Shown piece after piece: positions 33,335 to 43,359 of a stretch of 64,000 nucleotides of DNA (the stretch's first letter is position 1; every line of letters starts with the position of its first letter). The stretch comes from Microbacterium sp. LWH7-1.2. Its GTDB lineage: Bacteria > Actinomycetota > Actinomycetes > Actinomycetales > Microbacteriaceae. The stretch spans positions 3,720,001-3,784,000 of the forward strand of contig NZ_CP151637.1 in NCBI RefSeq assembly GCF_038397755.1, given 5' to 3'. Made by a program: the position numbers and the translations under genes. The notes beneath the pieces were generated by a model. It worked only from the letters and a program-made list of their open reading frames with translations. It was not told the DNA's origin and ran no database searches.

Positions 33335-34210
33335 TCATGATGCGGTCGCTCGCCCGAGTTCGGCGATGACCGACCAGTCCAGACCCGCGAGCTGGGGATC
33401 AGCCAGCGCGGTCTCGAACTGCGCGCGCAGAACCGGCGCCGTCGGCAGCTCAACGTGTCTCTCCGCGGCGAGCTGCTCAGCGAGACTCAGATCTTTCAGG
33501 CCGAGCGCGACGGTGAAGCCCGGCGGGTCGTAGCGCCTGTCGGCCATGATGCGGCCGTAGACCCGGTGAATGGGCCCGCCGAAGAAGGTGGTCGTGAACA
33601 GATCCACGAAGTCCGACCCGTCGACGCCTTCCGCCTCGACGAGCGCGATTCCCTCAGCCATGGACTCCAGGGCATGGAGCAGCATGAAGTTCATCGCGAC
33701 CTTCACGGCGTTGGCCCGTCGTGGCGACTCTCCGAGGTACCACCGCTTGACGCTGGCGAAGGCGAGCAGAGGATCGACCTCCGCCACGGCGTGTTGGGGT
33801 CCTGCGACGAGGATGTTCAAGCCGCCCTCCGCGGCCACCTCGGGTCGACCCAGGACCGGCGCCGCGATGTAGGTCACACCCGCGTCGGCAAAGCGGCGCG
33901 TGAGAAGATCTGCCATCTGGGCGCTGACGGAGGCCAGGTTCACGTGTACGCGGCCTTGCCCGGCGGCTCCGATGCTCGCGCGGCTGAGGACGGCGTCGGC
34001 GGCTGAGTCGTCCGCCAGCATGGAGAACGAGACCGGTGCCGCGAGAGCCTCCGCCGCAGAATCCGCTTGTATCAGTCCAGCCCTGAGCAGCTCACTGTCC
34101 GGGGCGAGCGGCGTCCGGTTCCAGACCACGATCGGTGATCCCGACCGAGCCACGCGTAGTGAAATGGCCGCTCCCATGCGGCCCAGGCCCAAGAAACCGA
34201 TGTGGTTCAT
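33335..34210 (-). CDS. 3-Hydroxyisobutyrate-dehydrogenase-like oxidoreductase
   Basis: The 291-residue protein has MNHIGFLGLGRMGAAISLRV (GxGxxG), VVWNRTPLAPDSELL, and VHVNLASVSAQMADLLTRRF in place of the substrate-binding DxSTxxP. YIAAPVLGRPEVAAEGGLNI and NAVKVAMNFMLLHALESMAE follow, the latter bearing the catalytic Lys. This fits the beta-hydroxyacid dehydrogenase superfamily, including imine-reductase-like members. ATG 34210 follows GAAAGGAGGGG. It lies within the minus-strand group of M24, flavin reductase and monooxygenase genes. Confidence 0.85.
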   Translation of the reverse strand: MNHIGFLGLGRMGAAISLRVARSGSPIVVWNRTPLAPDSELLRAGLIQADSAAEALAAPVSFSMLADDSAADAVLSRASIGAAGQGRVHVNLASVSAQMADLLTRRFADAGVTYIAAPVLGRPEVAAEGGLNILVAGPQHAVAEVDPLLAFASVKRWYLGESPRRANAVKVAMNFMLLHALESMAEGIALVEAEGVDGSDFVDLFTTTFFGGPIHRVYGRIMADRRYDPPGFTVALGLKDLSLAEQLAAERHVELPTAPVLRAQFETALADPQLAGLDWSVIAELGRATAS

Positions 34211-34377
34211 GCTGAGCCCCTCCTTTCTCGTTCTGACAGCCTGGAAATCGCGTCGACCTGAACCGTCGCTCCGTTGAAGAGCGACTCGACGCCGATCACG
34301 GGGCCCAGGTGCGACATCGCGCGGGCGTTCCCCGACACCTCGAGCGGGATGAAATCTGCGCGCTGTCGCCTCGTTTG

Positions 34378-34941
34378 TCAGTCGTCGCGCCCATATACCC
34401 TGTGGAAGGGGGGAGCCGCTGTCGTGGGCAGCTCGGTCTTCCCGTTGATTACATGCCACCGCCGATTGTGATAGACCAACGGCGATGGCTCGCCCGCCTC
34501 ATCCTCGAGGTGGGGTTTCGCCTCGATCGCCTCGACGATGAGCACCGTCGAACCGTGCACGTCGATGCGTTGCATGACGCGGCCACGCAGCCACGTCACC
34601 CCCGGATAGTACGGCTCGCCGGTCGGTAGCCGCCCCCATTCGATGTCGCTTCCGAACCGTGCGGCACCGCTACGCGATCCGAGCCTGGCGAGCGCCACGT
34701 GGTCGGCGGCGAGAAGGTGCACGACGACCGTCTCGGCCCTGCAGATGGTCGGGGTGCTCGACGAGATGGCCGAGGCCGAGAACATCAACGTCGGCGGGTC
34801 GATCGAGATGGACGCCACTGAACTGACCGTCATGGCCACCGGTCCGTCGCCCGCGTCAGCCGTGACGACGGCCACGCCGGCGGGGTGCGAGCGGAACGCG
34901 AAGCGGAACTGCTCCGCAGAAATACGTGGTTCTGCCTCCAT
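34378..34941 (-). CDS. Flavin reductase (HpaC/RutF type), copy 1
   Basis: The 187-residue split-barrel FMN protein has FRSHPAGVAVVTADAGDGPV, AMTVSSVASISIDPPTLMFS, AETVVVHLLAADHVALARLG and LVYHNRRWHVI. This is the pattern of NAD(P)H-flavin reductases that feed two-component monooxygenases. ATG 34941 gives ideal spacing to GGAGG. GTG 34983 and ATG 34947 are alternatives, but GGAGG would then be inside or touching the codon. It follows the monooxygenase gene by 38 bp and is surely its partner. Confidence 0.88.
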   Translation of the reverse strand: MEAEPRISAEQFRFAFRSHPAGVAVVTADAGDGPVAMTVSSVASISIDPPTLMFSASAISSSTPTICRAETVVVHLLAADHVALARLGSRSGAARFGSDIEWGRLPTGEPYYPGVTWLRGRVMQRIDVHGSTVLIVEAIEAKPHLEDEAGEPSPLVYHNRRWHVINGKTELPTTAAPPFHRVYGRDD

Positions 34942-34979
34942 TGACATCCTCCGTGCCTCTTCCTGACTCGACGCGACCG

Positions 34980-36182
34980 TCACACGATGGGCAGCACGAA
35001 GCGGGCGTCGTCCTCGCGTCCGAGCAGGACTCTGCCGTAAGCTTCGTACCCGCTCGCGCCGAGCGTGTGACCATGCGTGGCCGCCGTCGCCTGGTTACGC
35101 CAGATCCGTTGCAGAGAAGACGCGTCCGCGAACCCGCTCGAGCCGTGAGCCATCATGAGATCGTTGATTACGGCGGTGATCGTCTCCACCACCCATGCCG
35201 CCTTCGCGCGCATCTCGATGCGCGTCGCGTACGGAGCGTAGTAGGCTCGATCGGCCCCGGCGTATATCTCATCGGCGACCTGCTGCGCGACGGACTCTGC
35301 GGCGCTCAGGTTGACGCTCGCCTTCGCGATCAACGACTGGAAGATGCTGGAGTCCGTCTGCTTCTCGTAGCCGGTGTACGCGATGGATTTCGTGTCGGCG
35401 TGGGAGATGACGAAGTCCAGTGCTGCGCGTCCCATGCCGAGATGGGGCCCGACCAGCTTCATGAAAAGCGAGGGAACGAAGACGGTCCGATACGTCGCCT
35501 CGGTGTTGCTGCCGAGGTAATCACCCTCGACAGCCGCGGTCAGTGGCAACACGCGGTGAGCAGGTACGAACACATCTTGCGCGATCTGCGTCACGCTCGA
35601 GGTGGACCTCATCCCGGCAACATGCCAATTGTCTTCGGAGGACAGGTCAGAAGCGGGAACGAGCGCCAATCCGGCGTCGACGATCTCGCCGGCCGCGTTC
35701 TTCAGCGGGATACCCAGCAGCGACCAGCTCGCGTGCGTGCTGCCGGTGCCGTAAGCCCACTTCCCGGAGACCCGGTATCCGCCGTCGGTGGGTATGGAAT
35801 CGGACGTCGTAGCCAGCACGATCGAGATGAGACGATTCCCGTCGGCATCGTCTCCCCAGACGTCCGCCTGAGCGCGGTCGTCCATCAGGCTGAGGACCCA
35901 CGCTCCCGAGTCGAGAATGCCGAACACCCACGCCAGGCTTCCATCTCCGCGTGCGACTGCGCGCGCGACGGCCATCGACTCGCGGGTATTCGCAGCGAGT
36001 CCGCCGAACTTCTCCGGGGTCGAGACGACGAACGCCCCGGTGCCCACCAGTGCCGCGAACGCCTCGTCGTCCACATGGCGCGTCTGATCACCGCTGCGGC
36101 CGCTGGCGACGAGCAGTGGTTGCAGCGCGTCGATCTTGGAGATGATCGCGGACACCTGCGATCGGATCTCTGCCTCACCCAT
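34980..36182 (-). CDS. Acyl-CoA-dehydrogenase-fold flavin monooxygenase, copy 2
   Basis: The 400-residue protein has the same fold as the 17074-18303 product: FVVSTPEKFGGLAANTRES, GYRVSGKWAYGTGSTHASWS, WHVAGMRSTSSVTQIAQDVF and a helical C-terminus with GSSGFADASSLQRIWRNQAT. These motifs mark group D two-component oxygenases (HsaA, DszC and IacA relatives). The catalytic Glu of dehydrogenases is absent by eye. The flavin reductase gene follows 38 bp downstream. ATG 36182 has only a weak GCGAGC before it. On the minus strand TTGACA at 36252-36257 and CATTTT at 36229-36234 could be the promoter. Confidence 0.85.
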   Translation of the reverse strand: MGEAEIRSQVSAIISKIDALQPLLVASGRSGDQTRHVDDEAFAALVGTGAFVVSTPEKFGGLAANTRESMAVARAVARGDGSLAWVFGILDSGAWVLSLMDDRAQADVWGDDADGNRLISIVLATTSDSIPTDGGYRVSGKWAYGTGSTHASWSLLGIPLKNAAGEIVDAGLALVPASDLSSEDNWHVAGMRSTSSVTQIAQDVFVPAHRVLPLTAAVEGDYLGSNTEATYRTVFVPSLFMKLVGPHLGMGRAALDFVISHADTKSIAYTGYEKQTDSSIFQSLIAKASVNLSAAESVAQQVADEIYAGADRAYYAPYATRIEMRAKAAWVVETITAVINDLMMAHGSSGFADASSLQRIWRNQATAATHGHTLGASGYEAYGRVLLGREDDARFVLPIV

Positions 36183-36228
36183 GTCTTGCTCGCTTTCGGC
36201 CTGCAGCGCGGTGACATTCGTTCATCAC

Positions 36229-36257
36229 AAAATGACAGAGTCGATGGGCGCTGTCAA
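36229..36257 (-). promoter_or_regulatory. Promoter of copy-2 monooxygenase operon
   Basis: On the minus strand TTGACA (36257-36252) and CATTTT (36234-36229) have a 17-bp spacer. The remaining divergent gap up to 36548 holds no gene. Confidence 0.5.
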
Positions 36258-36548
36258 TTTCTACTGTACATGGAGCGTGACTGGACATGTCGACGCCAGC
36301 CTTGTGAGGTCAGCGGCGCGGACGGCGCGCCTGCTCCTACGCGACTCACATCTGGTAACGACGGTGTTCACTGGGGGTCTTGACGGCCCGCAAATGTTCA
36401 TTAAAGTTGAACGCTACGCAGTTTTCGGGTGGCGGCCAACCCGCGAGCCATCCGGATGAGACCGGTTGTGGAATGCAACCCAACCGGACTGAACGGAGAC
36501 GCAAGCATGGTCAGAGTGACTTCAGCGGACAGAGAGAGGCCAGCCATC

Positions 36549-37076
36549 ATGGAGCAGACAGCCCACACCGTATCGGCCGATCAGCTCAAGCGGGCCTTCC
36601 GAAACCATCCGGCCGGAGTCGCGGTGATCTCCGCCAGTGCGGACGGTGTGAACGCTGCACTCACCGTCAGTTCGCTCTCCTCTTTGAGCGCCGAGCCTCC
36701 TCTCCTCGTCTTCTCCGTCTCGGACATCTCGTCGAGCACTCCCGTCGTGCTCGCCGCGGAAACGGTCGTCGTGCACATGCTCGACGCAGGGTGCGCCTGG
36801 CTGGCGAAGCTCGGCGCCGAGCGCGGCGCTGACCGGTTCAAGGACGCGGGACAGTGGGACGTGCTGCCCGGAGGCGAGCCCTTCTTCGTCGGCGCCCCCG
36901 TGATCGTCCGCGCGCGGGTGGTCGACCACGTGCGGGCCGGCTCGTCGACTCTCTGCATCCTAGAGGCGGTCGAGATCGTCGACCGAGGCGAGGTGGAGTC
37001 CGACGCGGCGCGGCCGCTCGTCTACCACAACCGTACGTGGCATGAACTGAGCCCGGCCTCGACTCTGGCGTTCTGA
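36549..37076 (+). CDS. Flavin reductase (HpaC/RutF type), copy 2
   Basis: The 175-residue protein matches the copy at 34378-34941 in order: FRNHPAGVAVISASADGVNA, ALTVSSLSSLSAEPPLLVFS, AETVVVHMLDAGCAWLAKLG and LVYHNRTWHEL. It would supply reduced flavin, probably to the monooxygenase encoded at 17074 or 34980. ATG 36549 keeps the usual length and has GAGAGAGG 10 bases upstream. ATG 36507, with GGAG eight bases before it, would add 14 residues and is an alternative. It stands alone next to the transposon-rich gap. Confidence 0.85.
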   Translation: MEQTAHTVSADQLKRAFRNHPAGVAVISASADGVNAALTVSSLSSLSAEPPLLVFSVSDISSSTPVVLAAETVVVHMLDAGCAWLAKLGAERGADRFKDAGQWDVLPGGEPFFVGAPVIVRARVVDHVRAGSSTLCILEAVEIVDRGEVESDAARPLVYHNRTWHELSPASTLAF

Positions 37077-37232
37077 CCGATCGCGCTGTGCGACCTGACG
37101 CTCGAACGCTGACAGGACACCGACGGACGAAAGAGCCCCTGGTTCGCGCGAGCTGCGGCCTGAGGGGGAGGCGTACGACCCTGAGCGCCGACCCCGACCA
37201 CGCCGTCCAAGCGGAGGAGGAGCGGAACTGAT

Positions 37233-37432
37233 GCGGAGCCGAAGCTGTACGTCGCCGTCGGCATCTCGGGTGCGATCCAGCACCAGGCCGGTATGCAGAC
37301 CGCGAAGACGATCGTCGCCATCAACAAGCACGCTGACGCCCCATCTTCGAGATTGCGGACTTCGGCGTCGTCGGCGACCTGTTCACGGTCGTGCCGCAGC
37401 TGATCGCCGCGCTCGAGGCGAAGCAGGCGTAA
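37233..37432 (+). pseudogene. etfA: Electron transfer flavoprotein alpha subunit, 3' scrap
   Basis: The frame encodes [35 protein letters not shown], then after a one-base loss near 37340 [20 protein letters not shown] before TAA at 37430-37432. This is the FAD-binding C-terminus of EtfA, with the conserved GISGAIQH and INKDxxAPIFxxADxGIVGD motifs. The N-terminal two thirds and etfB are missing. It is a relic brought or left by rearrangement at the edge of the transposon cluster. Confidence 0.85.
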
Positions 37433-37801
37433 CCGGCGATGGCCTAGGGATCTGCGGTGCGCGGCGGTCTGCCGCGCGTCTCCGGCGGTGAGCCCTGGCC
37501 TCCCGCCGGCACCGCGCCCGTCGCCGTCGAGACCCCCGTCACTCCGCCCGACGCCAACAGACGACTCCCTCCCTCCCCGAACTCGCGGCGGATGCTAGGC
37601 CGGGGTTCAGGTGGCGCGATACGCGGCAACGGATGCCACCACCCCGCGCGTCGCGACACCCGAGGCGTCCTCGACGGCGGGGCGGAGCGTTCGCCGAGGC
37701 CGGCCGCGCGTGTCGGGCGGCCAGTCATAGCCTCCCGTAGAGGCGACGAGCTCCGCCGCGAAGGTGGCAGCAGTGGCCGCCACCGAGACCGCCTGATGCT
37801 C
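37433..37801. other. Gap without recognisable gene
   Basis: Short open frames exist on both strands but are Pro/Arg-rich with no recognisable family motif and no ribosome-binding site. Likely decayed DNA between the etfA scrap and IS110 element 1. Confidence 0.5.
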
Positions 37802-39021
37802 CTATGGTGTCAAGTCGCGTGAGTTGAGCCAGCTGTCGTAGTTGGTGAGGAAGACGGCATCGTGGACCTGGCCGCGCTCGGCGAGGGAGATCTTCGCGGT
37901 GCTGACGCCGAGTCCGACCGCTGCGTGGACCTGGAGCAGGCCGAGCTCTTGACGCTTGGGGCGCAGTTCGCGATAGTCCGCGGCGGGGGGTGGGCTGGTG
38001 ATGGGGGTGAAGACTTCGCGGGCGATCGCTCGCTTGAGGCAGCGGAGAATCTCTTTGGTGTTCTTCCCTTCATTCCGCTTCTTGGCGATGTAGTCGCGAG
38101 TGCGCTGGTCGCAGGTGATCCGGGCGACGGCGATCTGGTGCAGGGCGGAGTTCGCGTGCCTGTCCCCGCCGCGATTGAGGCGGTGACGGGTCGTCTTGCC
38201 GCTGGAGGCAGGGATCGGATTGGTGCCGCAGAGCGCCGCGAAGGATGCCTCTGGCGTAAGCCGGTCGGCGTTCTCGCCCGCCGTGATCAGCAATTGCGCG
38301 GCAGTGACGGTGCCGATGCCCTTGGTTTGCTGCAGGGCGGGATTCGCTTGCGCGACCAGCTGCTCGAGCTCAGCGTCGAGCGCGGCGGCTTCGACGCTGA
38401 GGAGCGGGTATCGCCGGGCCAGCGACTTCAGCGAGGACAGGACCGTCCTGCTGAGTAGGTTCTCCTCCATCGCTGGCCGGGTGCGAGCGAGTGCCGGAAT
38501 CAGCTTGCCATCACTGTGATCCCGGGTATCTGGCGCGGATCTGCTCGGGTGAGGTGACCAGCAGGCTCTTGATCTGCACTCGCGTCGCAGCACGCGCCTT
38601 GACCGCGCTGCGACGCGGCGTGGCCGTAGCGGAGGGCCTCCACGACACCGTCCAGCTGCTTCGGTTCGGGATGACCTGGGCCGGCGAGCACGGCTTTCGC
38701 GGCCTCGTAGGCGTCGATCGGGTCCGACTTACCCCGCATCCGGCCGACCTCACGATTGGGGCGGATGACTTCGACGACACGGATCCCCGCTGATTGCAGA
38801 TGCATCGTGACGCCTGCGCCATAGGAATGCGTTCCTTCGATGCCGACGTGCTGGACCAAGCCGAACGCACCGATGAACGCTGCGATGGCCTGGTACCCGA
38901 TCAGTGTCGCCGGGAACCCGGCATCGCCGAGCCTTCGACCGTCGGCATCAATCACCGCGACATGGTGCGTATCGGCGTGCGTGTCGATGCCGGCGGGGAC
39001 TTCCGGCTGGATCGTTGTCAT
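37802..39021 (-). pseudogene. IS110-family transposase, frameshifted (element 1)
   Basis: The N-terminal RuvC-like DEDD domain is present (PAGIDTHADTHHVAVIDADG, GIEGTHSYGAG, KSDPIDAYEAAKAVLAGPG). The C-terminal Tnp20 domain follows with IGTVTAAQLLITAGENADRL, CGTNPIPASSGKTTRHRLNR and GGDRHANSALHQIAV. Two frameshifts, near 38610 and 38515, separate them, with the middle helix AVKARAATRVQIKSLLVTSP in a third frame. IS110 recombinases insert by RNA-guided strand exchange. This copy is dead unless the shifts are sequencing errors. Confidence 0.88.
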
Positions 39022-39298
39022 GATGGTTCCGCCTTCCACTTCCCTGTGAGGGCTCGCCGGTCAGGGAGGGCAGACAAGACGTTGATGGGGGCTTCGACCC
39101 AAGCTCCTATGAGGTCATGCCAGCCCTGGCCGGCTCGCGAAACCCTGTCCCGGGTGGACAGATCAGATGCAAGGCACGAAGCCCGTCGACGACAGGGTCA
39201 CACCCAGGACAGGGACGACTTCATTCTTCAACGTCGACGACGGTCCAACCTGAAGCCAAAGCGACGCTCGAAAATGAGGCCACCGGTTCGTCGTTTCG
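39022..39298 (-). other. Non-coding region upstream of IS110 element 1
   Basis: About 280 bases between the transposase ATG and the istB 3' end lack a gene. In the IS110 family the non-coding end upstream of the recombinase encodes the bridge RNA. I see GC-rich short inverted segments (for example CCTGTCCCGGGTGGACAG with CTGTC repeats) but cannot fold it reliably. Confidence 0.35.
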
Positions 39299-40826
<1,528 letters not shown>

Positions 40827-41108
40827 GGTGCTTCTCCTTCAGGTGAGTGCCATCTGGGTCGACACCGGCTCGGGAGAGTTACCACGTAGCAGGACTGTGA
40901 TGAGGCACGACCCTTGAGGGGCCGGCCAGGCTTCTGATCAGGCCAACGGCGGTGGGCCGGGCCGGTGCCGGCGGCTACGACGACAGATCCATTGCCAGGA
41001 CACCGCGAGGAGCGGGTCAGTGAGTCGTTTTGGGTCAGCCGCAGCTACCAGCACCGACACTGGCACCCCGGTGCCGTGGAGACCACCGGGCCCCTTCGTA
41101 GTCTCACA
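40827..41108 (-). ncRNA. Candidate bridge-RNA region of IS110 element 2
   Basis: These 282 bases lie between the exact insertion boundary and the recombinase start and hold no gene. In IS110 elements this non-coding left end is transcribed into the bridge RNA, which carries target and donor guide loops. The target here would be istB sequence around GGCAAGACACAC and CTCGCCACCGCG. RNA structure was not computed. Confidence 0.45.
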
Positions 41109-41274
41109 GTGTGTCTTGCCGGTGCCGGGAGGGCCGAGCAGCACCACGTTCTGCGCTTCGAGCAGGACCCGCGGCGTTGCGGGCGGAGACTTCGCGTTCC
41201 AGCACCGCGGCGAGGTAGTCCTCGAACGACCAGCCGGCATCGCGGGCTTGGTCGGCCATCTGGCCGAGCCGATC
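41109..41274 (-). pseudogene. istB: IS21 istB, 5' part with internal deletion
   Basis: DADRLGQMADQARDAGWSFE and DYLAAVLEREVSARNA give the IstB N-terminal helices, then EAQNVVLLGPPGTGKTH the P-loop. About 45 residues normally between them are missing. The fragment stops exactly where IS110 element 2 begins and, on its other side, abuts the AraC fragment at about 41275. Confidence 0.8.
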
Positions 41275-41538
41275 TGCGTCGCGCAGATCGCGGAGGCCGC
41301 GCGGATTTCCGTGCGCGCGCTGCGGTACGGCTTCGCTCATCAATTCGGTGTCTCGCCCAGCAGGTACCTGCGTGACAGTCGACTACGTCAGGTTCACGCT
41401 GAGCTGCGCGACGCGGATCCGGCGGTCACGACGGTCGTCGCGGTGGCCCGTCGGTGGGGCATCGGCCACGCGGGGCGCTTCGCCGCCGAGTACCGCGCGA
41501 AGTTCGGTGAATACCCCTCCGACACGCTGCGCCACTGA
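41275..41538 (+). pseudogene. AraC-family regulator, 3' fragment
   Basis: The plus strand encodes ICVAQIAEAARISVRALRYG, FAHQFGVSPSRYLRDSRLRQ and VARRWGIGHAGRFAAEYRAK before TGA. These are the two helix-turn-helix motifs of an AraC C-terminal domain. The N-terminal sensing domain is gone, replaced by the istB fragment on the opposite strand. It is the last relic before intact chromosome resumes. Confidence 0.8.
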
Positions 41539-41619
41539 CCAAGCGGCCATCGCGCCGCCTGGAGTGGGGGTTGATCCACCCGAACGGCGCGGCCGTCGCC
41601 GATGCGACAACCTCGCCGC

Positions 41620-42066
41620 CTACGCGCCTTCCTTCTCCGACGCCCGGTAGCGCGCGGGCTCCGGCGCCCGTGCGAACCACCGGCCCGTGACCTGGGTCGG
41701 CACGATGCGCACCCAGCGGTACTTCAGGGTGGGGATCCACGGGGTGAGCGGGAGCGCGTCCGCCTCGTCGATCTCTCGCTGCACCTCGAGGCGCTCCGCC
41801 ACGCCCTTGACGATCACACTCGACGCGTGGGTGTCGTCGTACTCGTCCACTTCAAAGGCGACCCGTGGATGCTGGGTGAGCTCCGCGAGCTTGGAGCCGG
41901 GCGCGGTGCGGAAGAACACGCGCGGTCCATCGATCACGTAGTTCACGGGGAAGATATCGGGGTCGCCGTCCGCATCCAGGGCGAGGTGACCCAGCTCGCC
42001 GCGCGCGAGCAGATTCCAGCACTGCTCCTCGCTGAGACTCACGACCGCATCGTTCGTGTCTTCCAT
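41620..42066 (-). CDS. Pyridoxamine 5'-phosphate oxidase-like protein
   Basis: The 148-residue split-barrel protein starts MEDTNDAVVSLSEEQCWNLL and has LGHLALDADGDPDIFPVNYV, VFFRTAPGSKLAELTQHPRV and AFEVDEYDDTHASSVIVKG. This is the PPOX/FDOR family that binds FMN or F420. Actinobacterial members with this start are mostly uncharacterised. ATG 42066 follows GGAGATGG. It is divergent from the ketosynthase operon. Confidence 0.85.
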   Translation of the reverse strand: MEDTNDAVVSLSEEQCWNLLARGELGHLALDADGDPDIFPVNYVIDGPRVFFRTAPGSKLAELTQHPRVAFEVDEYDDTHASSVIVKGVAERLEVQREIDEADALPLTPWIPTLKYRWVRIVPTQVTGRWFARAPEPARYRASEKEGA

Positions 42067-42166
42067 GACGCCATCTCCGTCGATCCCGTCCGCCGCACAC
42101 GGCCCCTGCGCACACCATAGTTCCGCCGCGACCAAAAGGGCACTGGGCACCTGCGCTTCGAAGATG

Positions 42167-42193
42167 ACGGATGCTGCGGGCCGCAGCATCCGT
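42167..42193. promoter_or_regulatory. Perfect 13-bp palindrome before ketosynthase gene
   Basis: ACGGATGCTGCGG (42167-42179) and CCGCAGCATCCGT (42181-42193) are exact inverse repeats around one base, 23 bp before ATG 42217. It could be an operator or leader hairpin for the divergent promoters. Confidence 0.55.
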
Positions 42194-42216
42194 GTCTTCC
42201 CCCTAGTCTCGTCACC

Positions 42217-43359
42217 ATGGGCGCGACGGCGAATGCCTATCTGACCGGGTTCGGCCGGTACCTGCCGGGGGAGGCGGTCGACAACGACGGCATCGCGGCG
42301 CGCCTCGGCGGTGTCGACGCGGTCACGGAGCGCACCCGCCGGCGCATCCTCGACTCGAACGGCATCCGGCAGCGGCACTACGCGCTCGACGAGCACGGCG
42401 AGCCGACCGAGCTCAACGAAGAACTCGCGGTCAAGGCCCTCCGTGCGGCGTTCGACGATCGCGGCATCGACGCCCACGACATCCGCATGCTCGCGTGCGC
42501 GACCACGATGGGCGACGTGCTCGTGCCGGGGTTCGCCTCGATGGTGCACGGGCGACTCGGTGGCGGGCCCATGCAGCTGCTGTCGGCGTCCGGTGTGTGC
42601 GCGTCCAGCCTCGCGGCCCTCGACGCCGCCGTCAGCAAGATCCGGCTCGGCGACCACCCGCGCGCGGCAGTGGTCGGCTCGGAACTCGCAAGCCGGAGTC
42701 TCCGCCAGCGCCGGTATGACGGCATCCGTGCCGGCATGGACGCCCACTTCCTCCGCTGGATGCTGTCGGACGGGGCGGGGGCCGTGGTGGTCGAGTTCCA
42801 GCCGCACCCGGACAAGCCGTCGCTGCGCGTCGACTGGGTGCGTCACGTCTCGCTCGCGCACGAGCACGACGTGTGCATGCGCGCCGGCATGGTGGGAGCG
42901 GAGCCGGTGGTCGGCGGAACATGGCAGGACGCCGGCATCGCCGAGGCGGACGCCGCCGGGATGTTCCTCCTTCGGCAGGACGTCGGCATGCTCGACGACC
43001 TCGCCGAGGCCGGCATCCGCCAGTTCGAGGAACTCGTCGACATCGGACTGGTCGACGTGCGCCACCTCGACCACGTCGTGTGCCACTACAGCACCAACAT
43101 GTTCCGCGACGTCGCGTTCGAGGCGCTGCGCCGCCGCATCCCGACGCTCGACACCGACCGCTGGTTCTCGAACCTCGAGACCCGCGGCAACACCGGCTCG
43201 GCGAGCATCTTCATCGCGCTCGAGGAGGCCTGGCACTCGGGCCGCTTCGCACCCGGCGAGACCGTGCTGCTCGCGGTGCCCGAATCCGGGCGTTTCTCAT
43301 TCGCCTTCGCCCATCTCACCGTGGTCGCCGCCCGTGACCAGCAAGGAGCTCCGATATGA
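42217..43359 (+). CDS. Ketoacyl synthase III-like enzyme
   Basis: The 380-residue thiolase-fold protein has the KAS III triad: Cys128 in LLSASGVCASSLAALDAAVS, His290 in DHVVCHYSTNMF and Asn325 in ETRGNTGSASIFIALEEAWH. The N-terminus ANAYLTGFGRYLPGEAVDND is typical of FabH-like starts. Its length exceeds FabH by about 60 residues, as in specialised ketosynthases that condense or transfer acyl groups in natural-product pathways. It overlaps the next gene by 4 bp. A housekeeping fatty-acid role is unlikely, since no fab genes adjoin it. Confidence 0.85.
   Translation: MGATANAYLTGFGRYLPGEAVDNDGIAARLGGVDAVTERTRRRILDSNGIRQRHYALDEHGEPTELNEELAVKALRAAFDDRGIDAHDIRMLACATTMGDVLVPGFASMVHGRLGGGPMQLLSASGVCASSLAALDAAVSKIRLGDHPRAAVVGSELASRSLRQRRYDGIRAGMDAHFLRWMLSDGAGAVVVEFQPHPDKPSLRVDWVRHVSLAHEHDVCMRAGMVGAEPVVGGTWQDAGIAEADAAGMFLLRQDVGMLDDLAEAGIRQFEELVDIGLVDVRHLDHVVCHYSTNMFRDVAFEALRRRIPTLDTDRWFSNLETRGNTGSASIFIALEEAWHSGRFAPGETVLLAVPESGRFSFAFAHLTVVAARDQQGAPI

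Noticed and set aside
17074..36182. Assigning the oxygenase set to indole-acetate (iac) or pyrimidine (rut) degradation
   Set aside because: No Rieske dioxygenase, amidohydrolase or RutA-type luciferase-fold oxygenase is present. Only the oxygenase, reductase and RidA idea is shared.
37444..37728. A 94-codon minus frame after the etfA scrap
   Set aside because: Pro/Arg/Ser-rich, no ribosome-binding site and no family motif.
41620..43236. One long minus frame joining the PPOX gene to 390 upstream codons
   Set aside because: Only the last 148 residues match PPOX. The upstream part is antisense to the ketosynthase gene, and an ATG with a ribosome-binding site lies at 42066.
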